Made by a program: the position numbers and the translations under genes | Assembly: GCA_905250125.1 (NCBI GenBank) | Contig: CAJNOL010000096.1 | Span: 170,584 to 234,583, forward strand | Length of the DNA stretch: 64,000 nucleotides | Reading direction: 5' to 3' | Source: Rotaria sordida | Lineage: Eukaryota; Rotifera; Eurotatoria; Philodinida; Philodinidae | Shown: positions 10,690-21,809 of the stretch, piece by piece | How positions within the stretch are numbered: the stretch's first letter is position 1 | Layout: each line of letters opens with the position of its first letter | The notes under the pieces: model-generated | What the model saw: only the letters and a program-made list of their open reading frames with translations | What the model was told of the DNA's origin: nothing | The model's database searches: none

Positions 10690-11776
10690 CAGAGATCGGG
10701 GGGACGATCAAAAACTGTCCCGGCAAGGCCCGCCGGGAGTGATTCAAAGACTGTGTCCCACCTCATCCCGTCCCGTCCCGCGTCCCGCTAAAATTCTTAC
10801 AATCCCGTCCCAGCTAATCCCGCGAGCATGTTTTCACCAAAGGTAAACAGCGTATATATATCGTTGTAAAACCGAAGGCGAGGAAAGCATGAAGCAAGTG
10901 TGTTTGATCCATCGGTAGATTCAGACGAGTTACATAGATGATAGAGAAGAAAGTGAGTACTGTTGGATGTGAATGAGTAAGTCTTGCAACACTTCCGGCA
11001 AGAAACAAATTTGTCAATACGTTCTGGAGGACCACCATTAGAATCAATAAGTGCCGGAAATCCAAACACTTGCTAACATGTAGACGTCAGTTTTTTATTT
11101 GTATTGTTTATACCGATAAGACGATCTTTCTCTTTCTTGAGATTTTCAATCTGTACACAAGAATAAACCTCATGATTTGAAGTACGAATGAGTGTTGATG
11201 GTGTCGAAGTAGAAGAGGCGAGATCAATTCTCGATGAAGACGAAATAATACCAGAGCATGGAGAATAGCTATGACCATCGACTTTTCTCAGCGTATAATC
11301 CATGTGTAAAGACGAATTGAAACGAACAACTTTCGAAAGTAACAATTGTAACGAAATAAAACAGAATGAACAAATGTATACATGCCTAACTTTATTATAT
11401 TTTCTATGTTAGACGAATTATATTATGATCGTTATCTCATTCTTCGGTCATCATTCATCTCATTCAATTCAAATTGCCCGTCAATATTGTTCTTTTTCTG
11501 TCTCAATGTCTGTTCACACAATGGTCAACCGCCTTGATAACTATTCTTCTACTCTTGTGACATAAAATCGATCACTATTGTGCTACACAACATGAACGGT
11601 CATTTTTGTGTTTTGTTCCATTAATGAAAGTAAGCGGGAGAAGCACTGAGTCCCGCCTATCCTGCATCCCGCGATCTTTTGTCCCGTGTCCCGTCCCGTC
11701 CTACTTCTATTTTTCTTCTCTCATCCCGTCCCGGAACGAGACGGGACAGAATGGTCCCGCGTCCCGTCGGTCTCTG
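10690..11776 (-). mobile_element. Nested hAT element with perfect 8-bp target duplication
   Basis: This 1087-bp element is bounded by TCTCAGAT on both sides (10682-10689 and 11777-11784), an exact 8-bp target duplication. Ends are CAGAGATCGGGGGGAC and, read inward from the right, CAGAGACCGACGGGACG. Both subterminal regions are strikingly GC-rich arrays of TCCCGTCCCGCG-like units against an AT-rich background. Inside, on the minus strand, is a BED zinc-finger remnant. The element inserted into the larger hAT and is younger than it. Confidence 0.9.
10797..11345 (-). pseudogene. BED zinc-finger N-terminus of a hAT transposase (remnant)
   Basis: The minus-strand frame at 11069-10797 contains FVSCRKCCKTYSF followed by STHFLLYHLC. 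This is a C-x2-C...H-x4-5-C/H arrangement typical of BED zinc fingers that open hAT transposases. The 91 codons upstream in the same frame (11345-11073) are Ser/Thr-rich and end at a TAG right before the finger. That TAG could be a spliced-out acceptor region. No RNase H-like core or hATC dimerisation domain is present, so the element cannot move itself. The copy is a leftover N-terminal segment. Confidence 0.6.
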
Positions 11777-11902
11777 TCTCAGATTACTTCGGAAAAATCA
11801 TGGAAATCATTGATTCTCTACTGTACCGACTAAATTTCTAGCTTCAAAGAGATAGAGGTTCGTTTAATAGTTCTTAATTTTTAGATTCGATCATTGTTAA
11901 TT

Positions 11903-14287
11903 ATGGATGGTGAATCAGATGATTCAGATATGAGTATCAATTCAGTTGAAGAAGAACAAGAAATAATATCTTCAACAATTTCTACTTCTACACCAACAGC
12001 AACAACAACGGCAGTTGATCATAAAATGAAGAAAAAAAAAGGCGTTTTTAAAAAAGATTGGCTTAATGTGAAAGAATATTCATCCTGGTTACAAGAAGTT
12101 AAAAATGATCAAACACAAGTTCGATGTAAAGCATGTTTAAAATCATTTAGTGTTCGATGTGATGGTAAAACAGCTCTTAAAAAACATATGAATAGTGATT
12201 TTCACAAAACATGTATGAAATCTTTTTCCAACAAGCCAATGATTGTTCATTATGCACCTACAATTAGTGAATTACAAAAAGTTTCAGCAACTGAAGCTAC
12301 ACTTGTATATCATGGTGTTAGACACGGCCACAGTTATATTTCACAACAGTGTACAATAAATCTAGTTAAAAATTTATTTGAAACAACTTCAACAATTGCC
12401 AAATCTTTATCATGTGCTAGAACAAAATCAAGAGCTATTGCTTGTAATGTTTTAGCTCCATACTTTACACGTCAGAAAGTTAATGAAATATTAGAAGCTC
12501 GTTTCTATTCAATTTCGTTCGATGCTTCAAATAAAGGAAATGTTAAAACTTATCCATTCGTTGTTCAATATTTCTCCGATATTGGTGTGAAGAGAGGTAT
12601 ATAGTCTTTACTATTTCAGATTCGCCAGTCATACACAATTAATTGCATTCTATTTTATATTTAGGTCTTCTTGATTTTATTGAAGATTCACGTGAAACAG
12701 CACTTGATATATTTAATAATACGATTAAAGCCATCGAAAATCATCAATTACAAATCCAAAATTTGACCAGCATTGGTGCTGATAATACCAATGTGAACTT
12801 CGGTAAATATCATTCGGTATTCAAATTGTTTAAAGATTGTTTACCCAACATTTTCAAAGGTAAATAAAGCTTATTTCAAACTCATTTGAAAAACTTATTG
12901 AACTTCGTATCATTTATTCATTTTCCTTATTTATAGGAAATTGTTATGCCCACATATTGCATAATAGTGTTAAGCATGCACATGATGAATTAACAATCGA
13001 CATCGAAATTACATTATGTAAAATCTATTCATACTTTTCCAAGTCAGCTAAACGTGTAGAACAGTTGAAGAAGTATTATGATTTTGTTCAATTAGAATAT
13101 AAAGTAAGTTGTGAAAAATTAGCCTCAGAAAAAAAAACTTCCAAAACAGTTATATAAAAGCTCTGCTTATTTGTAAGTTTTTATTGGAACACATAAGTAT
13201 GCGATGGTTAAGTTTGTTGCCTTCAGTACAACGCCTAGTAGAAAACTATGAACCATTAAAACAATATTTTCAAAATTCATCACCATCAACAGAAAAATTC
13301 ATCACAACTGTAAAAAACTTTAAGTTTTTAAAATCTTTTTTCGACAATAACGATGGATTATGTACATTAAACTTTTTAGAAAACGTTTTAGTTGATATTC
13401 AACGTGCAGAATTGAAGTTACAACATGAACATACAACAGCTGTTGATCTTTATCGAATTATTTCTGATTTAATTAAAAAATTAGAACAACGACTAGATGA
13501 TCATTATTTTGGCAATAAAGCATATATGATACTCAATTCATTAAAAGAATCTGATAAGAATAAAGCTGAAGAATTACAACAATCATTTAAATCATTCATC
13601 AAAGTTACTATCGAATATATTAATTCATATTTTGATGAAAATCGCAATTTCTATGAAAAATTATCGGTTTTTGATTGTCATTCTCCTCGATTTCTTAAAT
13701 GGGAATATATAATGGATGTTCTTGATCTGATCAAGATTGATGATTTACATAAAGATGAACTGTATAATGAATACTGTGAAATCAAATTTATGTACAATAA
13801 TTTAAAAAATAAAAATGTGAAATTGAACGAATTAATAAAATCATATATTTTAAATAAAAATGCTCATAATCCACAATCAACAACATACGAAGAAGAAAAT
13901 CTTTTATGTAATGATAGTGATAATGAAGATTTTTTGTTACATGACAATATAGGCACATACGAAAATGTTCGTTCTGATCAGTTATGGTCCTATTTAATAG
14001 ATCTTAAAGGTGCAACACCTAACATTAAAAAAATTATATGTTACGTTTTTTCTATTCCATGTAGTAATGCATATGTGGAATCTATATTTAGTCAAATGAA
14101 TCATTTATGGACCAATTATCGCAATCGTATGGATATCCAATTAGTTGCAGCGGAATTGCAAATCCGAAAAAATTCAAATATTTCATGCAATGATTTTTAC
14201 AAATATATAATATCTCAACAAGATCTATTAAAAGCCATAACAACAAATGATAAATATGAAACAAAAAAACTTATTTTTAGTCAATAA
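11903..14287 (+). CDS. hAT-family transposase, four exons, apparently intact
   Basis: Exons 11903-12596, 12665-12859, 12937-13103 and 13178-14287 join through GT-AG introns of 68-77 bp into a 721-codon frame without a stop. The start is the ATG at 11903. An acidic, Ser/Thr-rich N-terminus is followed by a BED-type finger at about residues 75-105 (CKACLKSF...HMNSDFHK). Next comes the RNase H-like catalytic core: the first Asp in YSISFDASNKG and the second in SIGADNTNV. An insertion domain follows (HISMRWLSLLP, then a helical region). Near the C-terminus is a hATC dimerisation block, SNAYVESIFSQMNHLW, with the third acidic residue (E). The family cuts and pastes DNA with 8-bp duplications. It resembles ZBED/DUF4371-like hATs. 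The intact frame suggests recent activity or domestication. Flanking TIRs support the former. Confidence 0.85.
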
Positions 14288-16640
14288 TGCATATTTTTAT
14301 CTTATAGAAGTGTTTTGAACTGTATATATATATATATTTATATAATACGTAAACTTTATGTTGTTTTTTCTTGACTGTCTATATTTTCTAGAAAACAATT
14401 GACTTTAATAGTGAAATAACATTTCAACTTTTTTTTTTCTATAAATTGTATAAAAATAAATTATGAGTGATGTGGACAACATTCTTTTAACATATATGCG
14501 GTCAATTTATTATCATAAATGTTACAAAATGGACTTCAGATTTTTTTCCGAATTTATTAAAAAAAGTTTCCGAATTTTGCCGAATTTTCCGAATTTTTCT
14601 ATAAGAAAATCCGATTTCTAAGTTTTTGATCTGGCAACCCTGCTTGGAATTCTTATCATTAAAAACGTGCCACTTAACGAAAAAATTTTAAAGTCAGATC
14701 TTTGGAGTAATATCAAGCATTTGGATGAAGAGTGCGTTTAAAAGTTTTGATTTGTGACCTTTTTGTACTCTAGACGAACTGTATGTGATTGTATAATTAA
14801 TAAAAATATCATTGAATGAATTGAAATCAAAAAAGTTGACAAAAAAAATTTGATGTACAAATAGGATGAAATCATTGATGGTGACCACACAAGTATAATT
14901 TATTAGAATTAATTTTTTCACGATACATTATTGTTGACTATTAAATCACAGGAGAAATCATCGACTTTTTTTTTGCATTACGAGTAAACTGATTCGGATA
15001 GTAGTGATACATCTCCAACTTCACGTTCATCATGAAATAACACGAATGATGATAATAATAATAATAATAATTGACCAATATCGTCAATAAATTTACATGA
15101 AGATTAGTTAGCTACAAGTAATACAAATCATATAGTTATTGTTGCATATACATCAATAAAATATGATGAAAATTTAATTATACCCGATTGCACAAATTTT
15201 AATTTACGCGCACATCAAATAGAAGTTCGTCTTATGTCATGGAATATTCTATATGAAAAAACAGCAACTGTTGATGAAAAAGGTGTGATTTTTGTTTGGA
15301 TTAAACATGATAATCGTTGGTCATTAGAATTCATTAATGATCGTAATCATCCAGTTATTGATATGTCATGGTCACATGATGAGCGTATGACTATTATTCG
15401 TTATGAAGATGGTTTTATACTTGCTGATTCAGTTACTGGACAATGTTATTGGTCAACTATTTTAAATATTCCACAAGCGAAAATTTCTGCTATTACATGG
15501 ATGCCTGATGTTTCGCAGTAATATAAAAAAAAAAAAAAACATGAGAATTTTTATTTTTTTTTTTTTTAGTGTTATTCTTAGTATAACAGCAGGACAATTA
15601 ATTATAATGGATCATCATGGTAATGTAATAGAAATTATTTCATTATCAATACAATCAATTAAAAACAAGTAATTTATTCATGTAATAAATTTTATCTTAA
15701 AGCATCAGATAATAGTAAAATAGTTTATTTTATTTTAATATTTTTTTAAATAAATATTTTATTTTATTAGATTGGCAAGAAAGTTTTACGCCTTTTTTTA
15801 TTATCTTACCCCTAAAACGAGACGCCAAATTTTCTGGCCAGCCCAATGGATATAACAAAATTTGTCAATGATGATTATATTCTTGTTCGTAGTCTTGAAA
15901 ATGAACAAATACTTTTTCTTAATAATTATCAAGATCAATCATCGATTGTTGTTGATACTGAACTTCAAAGTAAAAAAAAGAGGGATATTTTTTGTTTTAT
16001 TTAATTTTAAAAATAGATATTAAAATTGATTGGTCATCACCTGGAGAAATATTTACTGTTGGTGGACATAAACATTTAAATGATATTAATTATACAAATC
16101 AAATTATATTTTATACTCGTCGAAGAGAATTTTTACATCGTGTTTATATTCCACAACTCGTTTGTTGAGAGTTTTTAGAAGAAAAGACCTAGTTTATTAA
16201 TCAAGTTAGAATATTAATAAAAGAAATATATGAAGATTTTATCCCTTAGGATCATCATCTCTAAGTCTAGACGAAGAATTTTATTAACTTACAATTAATT
16301 TAATTAGTATGTATGGTATTGACTATAAATTTGCACTTAATTTCTAATAGAAAAAAGAAAGAAATATTCTATGCACTAAAATTTAATTATACAGAGAAAG
16401 AAAGATGATGAAATCGAAATTAAGATAAAAACATAGAGATGATATTGGTTAGTGTTTCTTTGGAACTGAATCAAGTGGAAACTTATCTTTGATATTAGTA
16501 TCAGTCTATCTGTAAATAAAAGAGACTCAACTTTTTGCATGATTATCCGTATCAGCACGATGCACAATGGATTAGAGCTTCTGATTATTGTTCATTACGA
16601 TTTAGAATGATCATATTTATTTGAATATACAATGTGCATA

Positions 16641-17403
16641 GGCTAATCAAAAAATTCTCGGAACATCTTGGTTTTTATTAAATAAATGATAATTTCTAAA
16701 AATCTTATTTCATTACATGTTCAAGGTACTTGTCCCTGTTTGTCATAGGAAGTCTCATCTAATTAACTCAATTGTTACATATCTATTGTAATCGGAAATG
16801 CGATATGGAATGAGGCTTCCTGGTTACAGCTTGTTTTAAAGATTTGAAATGAGAATCACTGCCTAATTAATAGTGAGGATGCGTTTCGATGGGTGAGCGG
16901 CAGTGGCTGAGAAAAAGAAACTCAGGATGAGCGAAAATACATCAGTGGCAATCAGGAGAAGTGACAGGACGATGATAAGTGAGTAAAAATCCGGATATTG
17001 GAGATTTGAGGATGGACAATTAATGGTCAGAGTGAAAGTGAGTTAGTATGAGAAAACGATAGTGGATGGATGTATGAGATTATAATTTAGATCCATCAAC
17101 CGTCTATTTTTATCTATCCTGAGTCCCTCTTTCTCAGCCACTATCGCTCATTCATCGAAACTCATCTTCATTATTAATTAGGCAGTGATTCTCATTTCAA
17201 ATCTTTAAAACAAGCTGTAACCAGAAAGCCTCATTCCATATCACATTTTCGATTTCAAAAAATATGTAACAATTGAGTTAATTGGATGAGACTTCGTGTG
17301 ACAAATAAGAACAAGTAACTTGAACGTTTAATGAAATAAGGTTTTCGAAATTACCATCTATTTAATAAAAAACAAACATGTTCCGAAAACTTTTTCATCA
17401 CGC
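16641..17403. mobile_element. TA-flanked foldback element in TULP4 pseudogene intron
   Basis: This 763-bp element is flanked by TA (16639-16640 and 17404-17405). The left end is GGCTAATCAAAAAATTCTCG. Inward from the right it is GCGTGATGAAAAAGTTTTCG, a mariner-type terminus. Arms of about 290 bp pair, sharing TTTAAAGATTTGAAATGAGA among others. The central part (16,900-17,130) contains a second small inverted pair, GGCAGTGGCTGAGAAA against TTTCTCAGCCACTATC. There is no coding sequence. It accounts for the abnormally long 1.5-kb TULP4 intron. Confidence 0.82.
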
Positions 17404-17822
17404 TATGTAAAAAAAAGAGAGAATAGGAATAAAACAGCAAGTGATATCATATTTGGTCGAAGACAATTGATCGAATTGGGATCATCTTGTAAAACACAAT
17501 TGATAATGAATGTTGAATTCTCTATCGAGAAAATTAAATGATCATCATAAACACTTGATCAGTGAAGATTGTAGGACAGTAGTTGCTAAGATATCTCTCA
17601 TTCACTGCCATCTCTACACATCATGGCATAGTACTTATACTAAAATTTTTTAAAATTTATGTTCTATTTTTGTTTCTAGACTCAACTATTATCTGCTCTA
17701 TGCTGAGCTCATAGCAAATGGTAAAAAAAACAACAACATACGTAAATCTTTTATCAATTTTTTACTTTCTAGAAATTGTTTTTTTGTTGCATGTGGTTCA
17801 TTTGTTTATACAATATGAATAA

Positions 17823-19038
17823 CAGAGATGAGCGAGCCAGCCAAAAAGTCACACCGCCACCGCCCCGTCCCGTCCCGTTGATAAAGTTTCACACCGTCGC
17901 CGTCCCGCCTATTCAACAATAAAACCGTCACCGCCCCGCCCCGCCCCGTCTAAAGTCTGTCGTCAGAAGTCATTTATTCATGAAATTTTTAGTAACTTTT
18001 CATAATTACTATTATATTTCCTGAGATAAAATGGCATAATTTAAATACAGAGTGACTTACATATAATGACATGACAATAAGAAATTTAAATGGCTCTACT
18101 TCTGTTCATGCAAATGGGCTCATTTTTTGGTTGGTAATAGAACTCTCCTCAATTTTTTTCCGTTTGAATAATGTAAGTAAATCAAACTGTTAAGTATTTC
18201 AGTTGACGTCAACAAAGCAACTTCACTAGTTATCAAGTAAAAAAACCACATATGAAATATTGTGTATATGATTTTTAGTTATCATTTGACAGAATGACTT
18301 GAAAAAATTCAAACAAATCTTCTAAATGATACTACATTAATGTACATATAGAAAACTTTCTGGACTAGCTACTTTGAATACTGGAACTAGTGCTTGATAA
18401 CTAAAACGCGTATCTGAAAGCCTTTAGTTACCCAGTTGGCAAGTTTTCAACAAAAATCAGTGTTCCACGTCTGAGACTTCGAAACATTGTAATTGCTAAC
18501 TTTCAAATTGACTGGTTGAGAAATTTCTCTCAATGTCATCCATATAGTATCATTCAGCAGATTTATTTGAATTTTTTCAAGTCATTCTGTCAAACGACAA
18601 CTAAAAGTCATCTACACAATATTTCATATGTATTTTTTTACTTGACAACTAGTAAAGTTGCTTTGTTGACGTCAATCGAAACACTTAACAGTTGGATTTA
18701 TTTACATTATCCGAATGAAAAAAATTGAATCCTTTTGAATGACCAGAAGTAGAAATATTTAAACTTCTTGTCGTTATGCTATTATTTATAGGCCACCCTG
18801 TATATAAAGATGAAATTTCGAAATAGAAAAAAAATAAACATTTAAGAAAAATGTTAAAAAAAACTCAATATTGCCAAGGGGCGGGGAAACCGCAAGATCT
18901 TGCGACGCACCGTCACCGCCCCGCCCCGTCAAGTTTCTGCACCGCCCCGCCGGCGGGGCGGGACGGGGCGGGGCGGGACGGGGCGGGGCGGGACGGGGCG
19001 GGGCGGTGCGGTGTGAAACCGCGGCTCGCTCATCTCTG
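17823..19038. mobile_element. hAT MITE inside a TULP4 exon, perfect 8-bp duplication
   Basis: This 1216-bp element has exact 8-bp duplications ATGAATAA at 17815-17822 and 19039-19046. Ends are CAGAGATGAGCGAGCCAGCC and, inward from the right, CAGAGATGAGCGAGCCGCGG, so the first 16 bases are identical. Both ends lead into GC-rich subterminal arrays: CCGCCCCGTCCCGTCCCG on the left and a run of GGGGCGGGGCGGGAC units (about 18,930-19,010) on the right. There is no transposase. An unrelated TA-flanked MITE (18058-18800) fills most of its interior. Coding TULP4 sequence lies immediately on both sides, so it landed in an exon. Confidence 0.93.
18058..18800. mobile_element. TA-flanked MITE nested in the hAT MITE
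   Basis: This 743-bp element is flanked by TA (18056-18057 and 18801-18802). The ends are CAGAGTGACTTACATATAAT and, read inward from the right, CAGGGTGGCCTATAAATAAT. The arms then match for about 260 bp, including TTGACGTCAACAAAGCAACT. CAGGGTG...-type ends with TA duplications are typical of Tc1/mariner MITEs. It has no coding capacity. It is younger than the surrounding hAT MITE because it interrupts it. Confidence 0.85.
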
Positions 19039-19518
19039 ATGAATAACACAGAAACCATTACTGTCGATGTTAACAATATTCAGATGAAAATAAAACAATA
19101 TTTACTAAATAATTCCTTAGACAATTTTGATAAAATTTACTTACCAAATAATTTAAAACAAAATCTTTTTTATTTATATCGTTCAACAATAAAAGGTTTT
19201 TCACCAGAACAATGAACGATACGTTCATTTGTATGTTATCCATTAAAATCTCATCTTCGTTTACAATGTACAATGAAACGTATTGATAATGAAATAGAAA
19301 ATTCATCAACAAAAAATAATTTATCAGGAGCTATTTATATTTTATATATAGAATTTCTTAGTGGTCTTATACCATTATTAACAGCGAAAAGTGTATCAAA
19401 AGTTTGTCTGGATTTTATTATATATGATCCACAAATAAAAACAAATGATTTATCATCATCATTATCAAAAATAAATTCGCCAAAAATTATAACAAAAAAA
19501 AATTTTTTTAATCATTAA

Positions 19519-20085
19519 CCCTTTTGCCATAGGGTCCGTATATGTACGGGCTGAGCTTTTGCTTACACAACTTCTGTGACATTTATCATTCCTCTGCTTT
19601 ACTAATGTTCTGCAAGAGCATGATTTTTCATTCTCTATCTTATTCGATATTTTTTATACTTGTCCTAGCTAACCTTATAGAAGTCGTACTTAGCGCCGTA
19701 GCCAAAAGTTGTCAAATTAAGACATACTACGTTATGCTACTGAGGCAAAATGTCTTCATACAAAAAGAGGTAGGAATCTATTCATAAGACAAAGCACTTT
19801 ACTTTTGAGGTATCATCTCAAATGCTATCATGGTGGTTACTCCAATATTCATACATTAATACTATCCTAGTCTATTCTGGTTGTACTCTAAGCGGCCATA
19901 GACTAGGATAAGGTAGGATTATCCTGCAAGGCTCTAGCACTTATCAGGTCATAAAAGCGATCTCACATTACTAGAATCAGTGCGTCATTACATAGTACTG
20001 TTATACCTGTATGCATCCTTTTTTTCAAGCTTTTTGACAAAAACCAAACATTTTATGTTTGTAGAAAAATCCCGTCGCGAAAAGG
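19519..20085. mobile_element. piggyBac-like MITE with TTAA duplications
   Basis: This 567-bp element is flanked by TTAA (19515-19518 and 20086-20089). The left end is CCCTTTTGCCATAGGG. The right end, inward, is CCTTTTCGCGACGGG. Immediately inside the left end is a hairpin CCGTA-TATG-TACGG. The right end has a T-run instead. There is no transposase. The TTAA target, the CCCTTT start and the asymmetric hairpin match the 52.6-kb piggyBac element and the 24.6-kb MITE. It interrupts the 3' part of the TULP4 pseudogene. Confidence 0.85.
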
Positions 20086-20186
20086 TTAAAACGATGTTCA
20101 AATACATTTCATAATATATCACAATCAAAATTTATAAATAATAATAATAATCGTTCAAGTTTAATAAGCAATCGAAATTCGATATA

Positions 20187-20700
20187 CAGTGGCTACCAAA
20201 ATTATCCAACAAGCAAGCAGAAGTTTTTTGTTTTGTTTATATTTCAATAGCTAGATAAGCTAGAATAGTCTGATTTTCACCACATCATAACTCATGATCT
20301 CTGGTATTTCTGTGGAAAATTTCAGGCCATTCCATTTATCTATTGAGGTTTTGTTGAGCATACAATTACAGCATACCATTTTTCATCCTTCTAAAATTAT
20401 CCAACAAGTTATTTTTTTCGAGCCCCTCCACACTCACCTTAATATAAAAGTTACTCCGCGACATGCCATTCGAAAGAGCAAATTGTGCTCTATACGGTGA
20501 CTACTTTTTCTCATAGCTTCTTTGGAGTATGGGTAAAAGAAACAGTGGTCTTGGAATCCGTATCGGAAATGTCAGAGAAGAAAGCTATGAAAGACAATTT
20601 TTCCGATAATGTTTGGTCTATATCGTTGTTCAATATATTATTTTGAAAGAGTATAAAAAAACTGCATTTAACAATCTATTCGAGTAAATATTTCATGTTG
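20187..20700. mobile_element. Tc1-like end with IR/DR arrangement, truncated
   Basis: After TA at 20185-20186 the sequence CAGTGGCTACCAAAATTATC begins, a classic Tc1-type terminus. The motif AAAATTATCCAACAAG recurs about 195 bp inside (near 20,394), the inverted-repeat/direct-repeat layout of Tc1 elements such as Sleeping Beauty with paired transposase sites. A short frame starting ATGGGTAAAAGAAACAGTGG at about 20,529 could be a degraded transposase start, but I do not recognise it. No matching right end is visible, so this is a truncated copy. Its inner limit is approximate. Confidence 0.6.
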
Positions 20701-20717
20701 AAATATAGGGTTAGTCA

Positions 20718-21785
20718 CAGTGGCGGAGCCAGAGGGAAGCTAGGGTGGGCTTAGTTCCCTACAAAATGTTGAGTTTCCTCTAGTAATAGTTTTGAAAAAC
20801 GTATTTTCTGATAGAGAACTGTATTAGTCTTTGTAATAAAACGCTTTAATAGATATAGCTTATTGTGTGAAAACCAAGTATGCTTTTTGAAAGAAAGAAA
20901 AAACATTAAATATGTAAGTTTCAGTCAGGTTTTAGAGTGTTTCAGCTCCGAGTTTCACCCTGATTCGAGCGTGCACTGATAGATAAAGTTGTATCGAGAT
21001 TCAGAGGTGCCTATGGTTGTAAAGTTAAGAGAAAAAACTTGTCTATAGTTGAAAGATATACTGCAATGGCAGTGTGCTTTTGGACTAATCAAAGAGAAAG
21101 AGATAATGTCATTAATATCAAATATATTGTACAATTAAAGTAGATTCATTTTCCAAAGATAAATCATGCAATGTTAAAAAAGGCAATTTTGAGTATTCAA
21201 TCATATGTTTCTTCCAAGAAACAAACAATCAAAAATGATTACATTCAATGATCTTCTTCAACAACACCTGTAGTTGTCGCATCGTTAGCTTCGTCTATAG
21301 CTAGAAATGTGAGCCAATGTATTGATCGACAGCAGTAACCGAAACTTTTTTGTTTTTGTAATCATTTTTGGTGTTGGTGGCGAAATTTTCGTTAGTTTTT
21401 TCAAAAATTTCATTAACTTCGAGAAAATTTTAAGTAGAAAACAGAAATAATGACAGAAGAGACAGTTCTAACGATACAATACACCAGAAGATCCATGTAA
21501 AGTTATCTTAGGTACTCAAAAATATCCAAAAATTTCGTATTTATTTCTAGGTTATGGCAGTGACCGACAGTTAGAAATTTTACAGCTATCGACTGTTGGA
21601 AACTTTTTCAAAAAATCAGCGCCGATAGTCGCTCAGCCCGTTGGCTTACAACTGTAACCTGAGGAAAAATAATCATAAAAAGCTTATTCTAATTTGACAA
21701 ACGGGGAATTCATTCGCCCTAAGAGAGACTGAAAAAATTTTGGGGGCTCAACCCCTTCTAGCTCAAAATCCTGACTCCGCCACTG
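20718..21785. mobile_element. hAT-like non-autonomous element
   Basis: Ends are CAGTGGCGGAGCCAGAGGGA and, inward from the right, CAGTGGCGGAGTCAGGATTT, about 16 bp of TIR of a common hAT style. The interior is 1.07 kb without a coding frame. The 8-mers outside do not form a duplication. Just outside lie TAGGGTTAGTCA (left) and TGACTCACCCTGTATA (right), which look like the two ends of another TA-type MITE into which this element inserted. That outer element is tentative. Confidence 0.65.
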
Positions 21786-21809
21786 ACTGTTATCTTGACT
21801 CACCCTGTA

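Larger units (their letters stand above)
10473..14642 (+). mobile_element. hAT transposon, 4.2 kb, with intact-looking transposase
   Basis: The left end is CAGGGTTACCAGATC. The right end, read inward, is CAGGGTTGCCAGATC, so TIRs are 15 bp with one mismatch. Both ends are followed by repeated CCGAATTTTCCGAA-like motifs (about 10,480-10,590 and 14,540-14,610) in inverted orientation, probably transposase-binding sites. The transposase gene fills the right half. The flanking 8-mers (GTTTCATC and CTTGGAAT) do not match. Either one side was deleted after insertion, or the two ends now visible come from a rearranged locus. A second hAT element sits inside the left half. Without it the element would be about 3.1 kb, typical of hAT. 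Confidence 0.85.
14991..20186 (+). pseudogene. TULP4: TULP4-like gene, decayed and split by transposons
   Basis: WD40-type exon 14991-15517 encodes FNLRAHQIEV, KGVIFVWIKHDNRWSLEF, MSWSHDE and DGFILADSVTGQCYWST, the N-terminal repeats of tubby-like protein 4. It continues in exons 15570-15668 (GQLIIMDHHGNVIEI), about 15846-15969, 16017-16159 (DWSSPGEIFTVGG, FLHRVYIPQL), 17680-17720, from 17773, and 19047-19514. The last contains LQCTMKRIDNEIENS and LYIEFLSGLIPLLTAKSVSK, the TULP4 segment after the WD repeats. Lesions in frame: TGA at 15033 and 15072, TAG at 15105 where TULP4 has Trp, TGA at 17704 where TULP4 has Trp, a frameshift near 17815, and TGA after SPEQ near 19213. TULP4 is a CUL5/SOCS-box-type adaptor. 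Three insertions interrupt it: 16641-17403 (intron), 17823-19038 (exon) and 19519-20085. No C-terminal tubby domain is present, and a Tc1-like end closes the gene at 20187. Confidence 0.85.

Noticed and set aside
15045..15072. AAT triplet repeat as a regulatory or satellite feature
   Set aside because: It reads as a poly-Asn run in frame with the TULP4 pseudogene exon, a common low-complexity expansion, and is short.
18786..19215. Proline-, arginine- and glycine-rich open frames on both strands
   Set aside because: They are produced by the GC-rich subterminal array of the hAT MITE, which lacks stop codons in several frames. They cross the element boundary and have no protein-like conservation.
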